Source: Verrucomicrobiota bacterium
GTDB taxonomy: Bacteria > Verrucomicrobiota > Kiritimatiellia > Kiritimatiellales > Tichowtungiaceae
Length of the DNA: 6,245 nt
Reading direction: 5' to 3'
Assembly (NCBI GenBank): GCA_020853375.1
Contig: JADYZA010000082.1
Coordinates: 1-6,245, forward strand
This document shows positions 1-5,745 of this stretch, piece after piece (position 1 is the stretch's first letter; every line of letters starts with the position of its first letter). A program made the translations under genes and the position numbers. The notes beneath the pieces were generated by a model. It ran no database searches. It had not been told where the DNA came from and saw nothing but the letters and a program-made list of their open reading frames with translations.

Positions 1-70
1 TGTAGTTCAATGGATAGAACGCTGGCCTCCGAAGCCGGTGATCTGGGTTCGACTCCCGGCAGGCGCACCA
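1..70 (+). tRNA. tRNA-Arg (anticodon CCG), 5' end cut by window
   Basis: The cloverleaf can be drawn by eye. The D arm is GTTC/GAAC around an 8-base loop. The anticodon stem CTGGC/GCCGG (22-26 and 34-38) encloses the loop CTCCGAA, placing anticodon CCG at 29-31, which reads arginine codon CGG. The T arm is CTGGG/CCCGG with loop TTCGACT. The 3' acceptor strand CAGGCGC is followed by discriminator A and an encoded CCA (68-70). The window opens at acceptor position 6, so only about five 5' bases (predicted GCGCC by pairing) are missing. tRNA-Arg genes are common chromosomal integration sites, which matters given the different-looking genes that follow. Confidence 0.96.
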
Positions 71-79
71 TCTTTTACG

Positions 80-113
80 GGGTTAAAACTAACGTTTTAG
101 CCCAATTTTTATT
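80..113 (+). terminator. Intrinsic terminator after tRNA-Arg
   Basis: A 10-bp stem with one G-U pair, GGGTTAAAAC (80-89) against GTTTTAGCCC (94-103), closes a 4-base TAAC loop. It is followed by AA and a five-T run (106-110), then ATT. This is a standard rho-independent terminator beginning 9 bases after the tRNA CCA. It should end the tRNA transcript and insulate the downstream protein genes, which then need their own promoter within 114-372. Confidence 0.85.
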
Positions 114-357
114 GGTCGTAATGCATGTGGCACCTAAACCATCCCCTTTTGATAGCACGTGATGATTCGTGATTAAAACTGATGCTAACCGGAAATAAAC
201 CGGAAAGTTTTTGGCTGTACGGCTGGATATTGTCTCTGCGCAGTAGAAGCTGAGCGGGAAGATTTTCGTTCTAGGAATTGTCCCATCAAGTCAAAATTCG
301 AGATGGCTTAATGAGCGCGGAAAATGCACATTAAATACCGTTTTTCTTAGAGGTAAG
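114..357. other. Noncoding leader between tRNA terminator and first protein gene
   Basis: About 240 bases with no credible gene. Short open frames such as 121-162 (13 codons) and 311-334 (7 codons) lack ribosome sites. The promoter of the protein operon should lie here, because the tRNA is terminated upstream. The best match I found is TTGATA at 149-154 with an A/T-rich GATTAAAAC about 17 bases on, but its -10 hexamer matches only 3 of 6, so I do not call it. The stretch also holds a tandem 9-bp repeat (187-206) and an 8-bp palindrome CTGCGCAG (236-243). I see no riboswitch or tRNA-end duplication. Confidence 0.6.
187..206. repeat. Two tandem AACCGGAAA repeats, 11-base period
   Basis: The 9-mer AACCGGAAA occurs at 187-195 and again, identical, at 198-206, separated by TA. 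The 11-base period is close to one helical turn, so a protein binding both copies would sit on one DNA face. It lies about 170 bases upstream of the first protein gene, within the only region where the operon promoter can be. A regulatory operator is possible but inferred; two copies of a short word can also arise by slippage. Confidence 0.45.
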
Positions 358-365
358 GTGAATTT

Positions 366-370
366 GGAGG
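366..370 (+). promoter_or_regulatory. Ribosome binding site GGAGG that leaves the first start ambiguous
   Basis: GGAGG sits only 2 bases before ATG 373 but 5 bases before the next codon, TTG 376, which is a better spacing. A second, weaker site GAGG (350-353) sits 4 bases before GTG 358. All three starts are in frame and differ by at most 6 residues, so the enzyme fold is unaffected. Confidence 0.5.
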
Positions 371-372
371 CT

Positions 373-1242
373 ATGTTGAAAACCGTACTGATTACTGGCG
401 GCACAGGGTTTCTGGGTAGCAACTTGATTGGCCAATTGATAAGAAACTGTCGCGTCATCAATCTTGTGAGGTCGTCATCGGACTGTTTCAGGATCGATGG
501 TTATTCTGAAAACATCACTCTGTACAATCTGGATGAAGTCAATCTGGCCGATATCTTTGCCCGGGAAGATATAGATACCATCATCCACTGTGCAACGAAC
601 TATGGCCGAAGAGAAAACGACACTTTTTCTTTGTTGGAAGCAAATTTAATGTTGCCGCTCAAATTGCTCCAGCTGGGGCATACTCATGGGGTGACTACGT
701 TTATCAATACAGACACCATCTTGGATAAAAGGGTTAGTTATTACGCTCTCTCCAAGAGTCAGTTCAAGGATTGGTTGCGGACGTACTCCACGGATATGGT
801 GTGTATCAACATCGCTCTGGAGCATTTTTACGGACCGAATGACGATGAGTCCAAATTTGTGACATACATTGTCAAAAGCATTTTGAATGAAGTGGATCAA
901 ATTGACCTCACGCCCGGAGACCAGCAACGTGATTTTATCTATATTAGCGACGTCGTGAAGGCTTTTTTGAAAGTGCTTGAGTGCGGCTCGACGAAGGCTG
1001 GGTTCTATAGTTATGAGGTTGGAACGAATATAAACACATCGATAAGAGTGTTTGCTGAAATGGTGAAACGGTTGGCCCGCAACAGCAAGACGAAGCTAAA
1101 TTTCGGAGGCCTTCCTTACCGAGACAATGAAGTAATGAATTCGTTCGTGAATACGTCAGCCATTCGGCAGTTGGGTTGGGCTCCCGAGGTTACATTGGAA
1201 GACGGCTTGGCTGAAACGATTCGTTTTGAGGGAGAGAAATAA
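373..1242 (+). CDS. rfbS: NAD(P)-dependent CDP-sugar 4-reductase, probable CDP-paratose synthase
   Basis: Extended short-chain dehydrogenase of 289 residues from ATG 373. GTG 358 and TTG 376 are alternative starts; ATG gives the usual MLKTVLITGG-type N-terminus. The nucleotide-binding motif GGTGFLG is at residues 9-15, an Arg (33) follows the second strand, which suggests NADPH, and the catalytic YxxxK is Tyr124/Lys128. The stretches NYGRREN (76-82), ALEHFYG and QQRDFIYISD resemble what I recall of Salmonella CDP-paratose synthase (Prt/RfbS) and abequose synthase (RfbJ), which have similar length. Those cytoplasmic enzymes reduce the 4-keto group of CDP-4-keto-3,6-dideoxyglucose. Paratose is favoured over abequose because the next gene, 4 bases downstream, epimerises CDP-paratose. 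The family assignment is firm; the exact product is inferred from similarity and context. Hand-sampled G+C is low compared with the last two genes. Confidence 0.8.
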   Translation: MLKTVLITGGTGFLGSNLIGQLIRNCRVINLVRSSSDCFRIDGYSENITLYNLDEVNLADIFAREDIDTIIHCATNYGRRENDTFSLLEANLMLPLKLLQLGHTHGVTTFINTDTILDKRVSYYALSKSQFKDWLRTYSTDMVCINIALEHFYGPNDDESKFVTYIVKSILNEVDQIDLTPGDQQRDFIYISDVVKAFLKVLECGSTKAGFYSYEVGTNINTSIRVFAEMVKRLARNSKTKLNFGGLPYRDNEVMNSFVNTSAIRQLGWAPEVTLEDGLAETIRFEGEK

Positions 1243-1246
1243 GAGT

Positions 1247-2281
1247 ATGAAAATTTTAATCACAGGCGGGTGTGGATTTCTCGGGAGCAACTTGGCGACT
1301 CATGCGGTGATGCTCGGGCATGAGTTGCTGATATTTGATAATCATTATGCAGCGAGTGCTTCTGCGAATCTGGCGTGGGTCAAAAGCCAAGGCCCCTGCA
1401 GTTTCATTCATGGTGATATTCGTAACGCAAACGATGTGAACAGGGCCGTCGGTCAATTTCATCCGGATGCCGTATTTCATCTCGCAGGACAGGTGGCGAT
1501 GACCACCTCCATTACGAATCCTATTTTAGATTTTGAGACGAATACGGTTGGCACTCACAATCTCTTGGAAGCGATCCGCAATCACGCTCCTGATGCGTGT
1601 TTGATGTATTCTTCAACAAATAAGGTGTACGGCGATTTGGAGCAATATCAGTATCGTGAAACACAAACTCGATACGAATGCATTGATCGGCCGCTTGGAT
1701 TTGATGAAGATACTCCTTTGAATTTCCAGTCGCCGTATGGATGTTCTAAGGGTGCCGCCGACCAGTTCGTCTTAGACTATGCACGAATATATGGCCTAAA
1801 AACGGTGGTCTTTAGGCATTCGTCGATGTACGGGGGGCGCCAGTTCGCGACGTATGATCAGGGCTGGATAGGGTGGTTTTGCATGCAGGCCGTGGCAATG
1901 AGAAGAGGGCGGTTAAAAGATCCCATTACAATATCCGGTACGGGTAAACAGGTTCGCGACGTTCTTCACGCAGATGATGTGGTCAACCTTTATTATAGAG
2001 CACTGGAGCATATTTCCGAGGTGAGCGGCGCAGCCATTAATATCGGCGGGGGTATGAAGAACAGTCTGTCTTTGCTTGAGTTGTTCAGCTTGATTGAAGA
2101 ATTTAGCGGGGTTGCGCTTCCCTTTGTTCGGATTCCTCCTCGTGAATGTGATCAGCGGGTTTTTGTGGCAGACATCAGGAAAGCGCAAATGATGATGGGC
2201 TGGGAGCCGCTCGTAACGGCCCGTAAAGGGGTTTGTCGCATGATCGAATGGATTGAAGAGACAGGGTTGGGAGTAAAGTAA
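1247..2281 (+). CDS. rfbE: CDP-paratose 2-epimerase (tyvelose epimerase)
   Basis: Cytoplasmic extended short-chain dehydrogenase of 344 residues that would interconvert CDP-paratose and CDP-tyvelose by inverting C2, using bound NAD+ for transient oxidation. The start at ATG 1247 gives MKILITGGCGFLGSN. The glycine motif is at 7-13 and Asp31-Asn32 ends the second strand, as in NAD-binding members. Catalytic residues Thr124, Tyr164 and Lys168 fall at the same numbers I recall for the Salmonella Typhi enzyme. Family-typical stretches are SSTNKVYGDLE (122-132), PLNFQSPYGCSKGAADQF (157-174), HSSMYGGRQFATYDQGWIGWF and GKQVRDVLHADD. Length matches the family. It starts 4 bases after the previous stop, with GAGGGAGAG (1228-1236) inside the end of that gene as ribosome site, so the two are almost certainly cotranscribed. 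An in-frame TTG at 1226 is an unlikely alternative start. Confidence 0.93.
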   Translation: MKILITGGCGFLGSNLATHAVMLGHELLIFDNHYAASASANLAWVKSQGPCSFIHGDIRNANDVNRAVGQFHPDAVFHLAGQVAMTTSITNPILDFETNTVGTHNLLEAIRNHAPDACLMYSSTNKVYGDLEQYQYRETQTRYECIDRPLGFDEDTPLNFQSPYGCSKGAADQFVLDYARIYGLKTVVFRHSSMYGGRQFATYDQGWIGWFCMQAVAMRRGRLKDPITISGTGKQVRDVLHADDVVNLYYRALEHISEVSGAAINIGGGMKNSLSLLELFSLIEEFSGVALPFVRIPPRECDQRVFVADIRKAQMMMGWEPLVTARKGVCRMIEWIEETGLGVK

Positions 2282-2340
2282 AAGAATTCACTTTTGATCC
2301 GGCAGTCTATACGTCCAATATCCCATGGAATGTTAGTAAA

Positions 2341-2345
2341 AGGGA
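2341..2345 (+). promoter_or_regulatory. Ribosome binding site AGGGA fixing the GT2 start at 2354
   Basis: AGGGA, within AAAAGGGAT, lies 8 bases before ATG 2354. In-frame upstream starts TTG 2294 and ATG 2330 have no comparable site, and the residues they would add precede the first conserved strand of the GT2 fold. The 72-base gap after the epimerase holds no terminator hairpin that I can see. Confidence 0.65.
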
Positions 2346-2353
2346 TTTCAGCT

Positions 2354-3340
2354 ATGACCACAGATCCGCTGGTAAGTATTCTTGTGCCGACTTATAACCG
2401 AGAGGGTTATATCGGAGAGTGCCTGCAGAGCGCTCTCAATCAAAGCTACCAGAATTTTGAAGTCATCGTGGTAGACAATGCCAGCACGGATTCGACTTGT
2501 GATATTGTTGAACGGATCGCTTTGCAAGATCAGCGCGTTCGCTTGTTCCGCAACGACTGTAACGTGGGGCCGGTTCGCAATTGGGGTCGCTGTCTGGCCG
2601 AGGCGCGCGGTGCTTTGGCGAAATTTCTCTGGTCGGATGATCTGATTTCTCCAACTTTTTTGTCAAAAACCGTTCCTTGGCTGACAGATAACCCTGAAGT
2701 GGGCTTTGTGTACACAGGGTTTGAGATGTTTTGTGAAGGCAATACCCACAGAGAGCGATCTTGGCGAGTTGGGGAAACTGGCGTTTATGCCAGTCTGGCT
2801 TATCGGCAAGGCGTACTTGCTGATTGTCGATTTCCACCTTCTCCAGGTTGCGCGTTGTTTCGTCTTAAGGATCTTCGTTGCAACTTAGCCGTGTTTATTC
2901 CGAATCATCACAATCTAGACCTATCTATGAGTGGCGTTGGTGCGGATATGTTGTTCTATCTTAAAACAACAGGGATATATCCAAATTTTGCTTTCATTGA
3001 TGAGCCTCTTTCTTTTTTTCGTTATCACCCAGACTCTCTTTCCGCAGCATCTCGGGGAGGGTCTGTCCCCTTGTCTTACGCCCTCGCCAAAACCAGCTTT
3101 TTTGAAAATTCTGCTACGCCGAAGTGTGAAATTAAACGACACAATGCCTATTTGTTTCTACTGCTAAAACTTTTCGGCAACAATGCCCTAGGCTTTCGTA
3201 GGATCGAAAACTTTTACTTTAACACAAACCCGAATACGGCGATTGATTGGTTTTATATGATGAAGATTGGAACTCGGTTTCTGTGTCATGAATTTGACCG
3301 GAGATTTAAGAGAATCATCACATCAATAAATGATGAATAG
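2354..3340 (+). CDS. Family 2 glycosyltransferase
   Basis: A 328-residue GT-A fold glycosyltransferase. The N-terminal third is textbook GT2: VSILVPTYNREGYI (7-20), the VIVVDNASTDST nucleotide-binding segment (37-48), the RNDCNVGPVRNWG stretch (66-78), and the metal/donor motif WSDD (93-96, a DxD variant). No convincing membrane helix is visible, so it should act at the cytoplasmic face, moving a sugar from a nucleotide donor to a lipid-linked glycan. The C-terminal part (about 120-328) is divergent and gives no donor specificity. It follows the paratose/tyvelose gene pair by 72 bases. The Salmonella abequosyl/tyvelosyl transferase WbaV (RfbV) is also a GT2 protein of about this size, so a dideoxyhexosyl transfer role is plausible but inferred from context. 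ATG 2354 is chosen on its ribosome site. Confidence 0.88.
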   Translation: MTTDPLVSILVPTYNREGYIGECLQSALNQSYQNFEVIVVDNASTDSTCDIVERIALQDQRVRLFRNDCNVGPVRNWGRCLAEARGALAKFLWSDDLISPTFLSKTVPWLTDNPEVGFVYTGFEMFCEGNTHRERSWRVGETGVYASLAYRQGVLADCRFPPSPGCALFRLKDLRCNLAVFIPNHHNLDLSMSGVGADMLFYLKTTGIYPNFAFIDEPLSFFRYHPDSLSAASRGGSVPLSYALAKTSFFENSATPKCEIKRHNAYLFLLLKLFGNNALGFRRIENFYFNTNPNTAIDWFYMMKIGTRFLCHEFDRRFKRIITSINDE

Positions 3341-3374
3341 CCGCGGGGACTGTCTTTGTCAAAAATCACCTAGC

Positions 3375-3383
3375 GGGGGGAGG
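3375..3383 (+). promoter_or_regulatory. Strong ribosome binding site GGGGGGAGG of the YfhO-like gene
   Basis: A six-G run continuing into AGG ends 7 bases before ATG 3391. This is the strongest Shine-Dalgarno match in the window and fixes the start. The 50-base gap after the GT2 gene shows no terminator hairpin and no obvious promoter, so readthrough from upstream is likely. Confidence 0.75.
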
Positions 3384-3390
3384 TAAACGT

Positions 3391-5745
3391 ATGAAGCTCA
3401 AGCGAGAGAATAAAGTTTTTTGGGGTTCGGCAATTTTCTTTATCTTGTTCGCCGCTCTGCTGTTTTGGCAGTTTTTGACCGGCTCATCGGTGCTTATGAG
3501 CACCGATGCCGTCATTAGTGCAGCCAACAAGACCACATACGAAGTATTGGGCGGAGCTTTTGCTGGCTGGGCTTCCGGTGTTCTTTTAGGGGTTCCGAGC
3601 GGGAGTTCCGCGCAGATTGCCAGCTTGTTGCAGGCGGTTATGTCGGGCGTTTTGTGGAATAATCTAATTTACGGACTGGCTTGTCTGGCGGCTTCCTTTG
3701 TTTTTTTTGCTGGGTTAGGAAAACGGCTGAATCCGTGGGCGGTGCTTTATGGCGCATTGGCCGCCTTCTGGTTGGGGAGCAATTTTACACTAATTTATGC
3801 GGGGCACGGGCTAAAACCCTATGTAGTTCTTTTCTTTGTCTGTTCAATACTGAGCGCCAGAGCGTCTTCTTGGCGGGGCGGTATTCTATGGGGCGGCTGT
3901 GTCGGCTTGATGTTCGCCCAGCAACCCGACGTGGCTCTTTTCTTCGCACTTTTTGCGGGAGCGCACCTGATCTTTTCACTTTGGAAACGTGACGGCTTCC
4001 GTCCGGTCAAATGGCTTAAGGTTCTGATTCCTGCTGCTATTGTGGCGCTTCTTTTTGCAACCGGCCCGTTGCTCAGCGGTTATAAACTAAACGTCAAAGA
4101 TACCGTGCAGGTGCAGACTGAGACTCCGCAGGAGAAATGGGAATACATCACGCAGTGGAGTTTCCCGCCGGACGAGGTGATTTCGTTTATTGCGCCCGGT
4201 TATCATGGCTGGCGCAGCGGGGAACCGGATGGACCGTATTGGGGGCGCACCGGCCAGTCTGCCGGGTGGGATCAGACGCATCAGGGGTTCATGAATTTTA
4301 TGATGGAAAGCGTTTATATCGGCTTTATTCCGGTCGCTTTTGCTTTCTTTGCTTTGTTTTCCTGCCGCAGATCGAAGCATCGAGCCGAAATTCTTTTCTG
4401 GGGCGGCGCATCGGGCGTTGCGCTGCTGCTGGCCTTTGGTAAATACACGCCGCTCTATTCGCTTTTCTACCATCTGCCGGTCATCAACAATATCCGCAAC
4501 CCGAACAAGTTCCTTCAGATATTCCAGATCGCACTGGCAATCCTTACCGCTTATGGATTCGATGCGCTATTTAGTCAAAAGTCTGAAAGTCTGAAGGACG
4601 AACGTCACAATCCGGAATGCAGGAGCTTCTTTTGGGTGATGGTCGGAGCCTTGGGAATTCTCGCGATTTGTGCATTGAGCGTGTCAATGAATCGTGCGGA
4701 AGGGGTTTCCGGATTCATGGCACAAGGTTGGCCGGTGGAAATGGCGAAGACGATCGTTGCCAATCAAATCAAAGCGCTTTGGTGCGCCTCGTTTATGGCG
4801 GCGGCCGTGTCAGCGGTGTTCGCATTCTTCACGTTTCCAACATTTGGAAAGTTTCTCCGGTTTCGCACCGGAATCGCGGCGGCGCTGGTTTTACTGGTGG
4901 CTGGCGATGCGCTGATTCTTTCGAAACACTATGTTCAGCCGATGCCGAAGAGCTACATTCAGGCCAATGTGTTGACGGACTTTCTCAAGAAAGACCTTGG
5001 TACAGGGCGGGTCGCTTTGCTGACTCAGCAGAGTATTTATAATATCTGGCTCACCTACCTTCTGCCTTATAATCAGATTCCCACCTTCAACTTCACAGCG
5101 ATGCCGCGCATGCCGGAAGACTACCAGGCCTTTTTGAACGCCGGATCAAAGAACCCGTTGCGCATGTGGCGTTTTTCCGGCGTCAAATATTTGCTGGGGC
5201 CCGCAACGTTTGAACAACAGCTCAGCGGTCAGGTGAAAAAGGTTTTCGCCTACAATCTGTCCGCCGCTCCGGAGAACGAAATCCGTGTGATTCCCGATCC
5301 GAACGGCTCTCACGCCGTTTTTGAACTGCTCGGCACCGTTCCGCGTTACGTTCTATTGTCAGGATTCGATGTGGCGGCCGATGGGCGGACTTTAATGCGC
5401 CTAAACAGTGCGGGTCCGCTTTTGAACGGAACGCCTACCGGTTCGGTGGAGGTTGTTAAATACCGCCCCGGACGTGTTGATCTCAAAACACAGTCAGATG
5501 TTCCGGCGACGCTTCGTATTGCCGAACGCTGGGATGCCGATTGGAAGGCAACGGTGGACGGCGCGCCGATTGCTGTTCAGAAAATTGATTTTCTCTGTCA
5601 GGGGGTTGCTGTTCCGGCAGGCTCTCACAGGGTGGTGCTGGTCTATTCTCCGTCGAAGTTATTTCTCTATATGCAGTGCACCGGATATCTGGCACTTTTA
5701 TGCGTCCTCTTTTTCAGACGACCGGCTTCTCATGAAGAAAATTAA
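3391..5745 (+). CDS. YfhO-like polytopic membrane protein, probable GT-C glycosyltransferase
   Basis: A 784-residue integral membrane protein. About 13 hydrophobic segments are visible, roughly at 10-29, 86-108, 112-134, 141-156, 165-178, 182-197, 208-228, 302-323, 333-350, 374-394, 412-430, 463-482 and 490-508, plus one at 756-775 after a soluble region (about 510-755). Family-like signatures are the loop with FPPDEVISFIAPGYHGW (258-274) and PYWGRTGQ (282-289), the motif NNIRNPNKFLQIFQ (366-379), and the C-terminal ERWDADWKATVDG (712-724) followed by VAVPAGSHRVVLVYSP. These match YfhO proteins, placed in the GT-C fold clan; B. subtilis YfhO and its Listeria counterpart are linked to teichoic-acid glycosylation from a lipid-phosphate sugar. 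Asp39 after the first helix is a candidate catalytic residue. Substrate is unknown. It is richer in G+C than the preceding genes and overlaps the next gene by 14 bases. Confidence 0.82.
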   Translation: MKLKRENKVFWGSAIFFILFAALLFWQFLTGSSVLMSTDAVISAANKTTYEVLGGAFAGWASGVLLGVPSGSSAQIASLLQAVMSGVLWNNLIYGLACLAASFVFFAGLGKRLNPWAVLYGALAAFWLGSNFTLIYAGHGLKPYVVLFFVCSILSARASSWRGGILWGGCVGLMFAQQPDVALFFALFAGAHLIFSLWKRDGFRPVKWLKVLIPAAIVALLFATGPLLSGYKLNVKDTVQVQTETPQEKWEYITQWSFPPDEVISFIAPGYHGWRSGEPDGPYWGRTGQSAGWDQTHQGFMNFMMESVYIGFIPVAFAFFALFSCRRSKHRAEILFWGGASGVALLLAFGKYTPLYSLFYHLPVINNIRNPNKFLQIFQIALAILTAYGFDALFSQKSESLKDERHNPECRSFFWVMVGALGILAICALSVSMNRAEGVSGFMAQGWPVEMAKTIVANQIKALWCASFMAAAVSAVFAFFTFPTFGKFLRFRTGIAAALVLLVAGDALILSKHYVQPMPKSYIQANVLTDFLKKDLGTGRVALLTQQSIYNIWLTYLLPYNQIPTFNFTAMPRMPEDYQAFLNAGSKNPLRMWRFSGVKYLLGPATFEQQLSGQVKKVFAYNLSAAPENEIRVIPDPNGSHAVFELLGTVPRYVLLSGFDVAADGRTLMRLNSAGPLLNGTPTGSVEVVKYRPGRVDLKTQSDVPATLRIAERWDADWKATVDGAPIAVQKIDFLCQGVAVPAGSHRVVLVYSPSKLFLYMQCTGYLALLCVLFFRRPASHEEN

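Noticed and set aside
149..178. Possible sigma-70 promoter TTGATA with GATTAAAAC
   Set aside because: The -35 is good but no -10 hexamer at 16-18 base spacing matches better than 3 of 6.
238..246. GCGCAGTAG resembling the ops/JUMPstart element GGCGGTAG of enterobacterial O-antigen operons
   Set aside because: Only 6 of 8 bases match, and the following bases (AAG) do not match the rest of the element; chance is a sufficient explanation.
311..334. Seven-codon open frame upstream of the first gene as a leader peptide
   Set aside because: It has no ribosome site, no run of regulatory codons and no attenuator hairpin after it.
2282..2353. Internal promoter in the gap before the GT2 gene (TTCACT with TATACG)
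   Set aside because: The spacing is 15 bases and both hexamers are weak; cotranscription explains the gap as well.
2463..2837. Antisense open frame of 124 codons opposite the GT2 gene
   Set aside because: Its translation is rich in Arg, Pro, Gln and Ser with no motif, while the + strand frame carries all GT2 signatures.
4087..4473. Antisense open frame of 128 codons opposite the YfhO-like gene
   Set aside because: It is a shadow of the coding strand with no recognisable domain or ribosome site.
4580..4595. Tandem AGTCTGAA repeated twice inside the YfhO-like gene
   Set aside because: Two copies in a hydrophilic linker are too few to argue for phase variation; the frame is intact.
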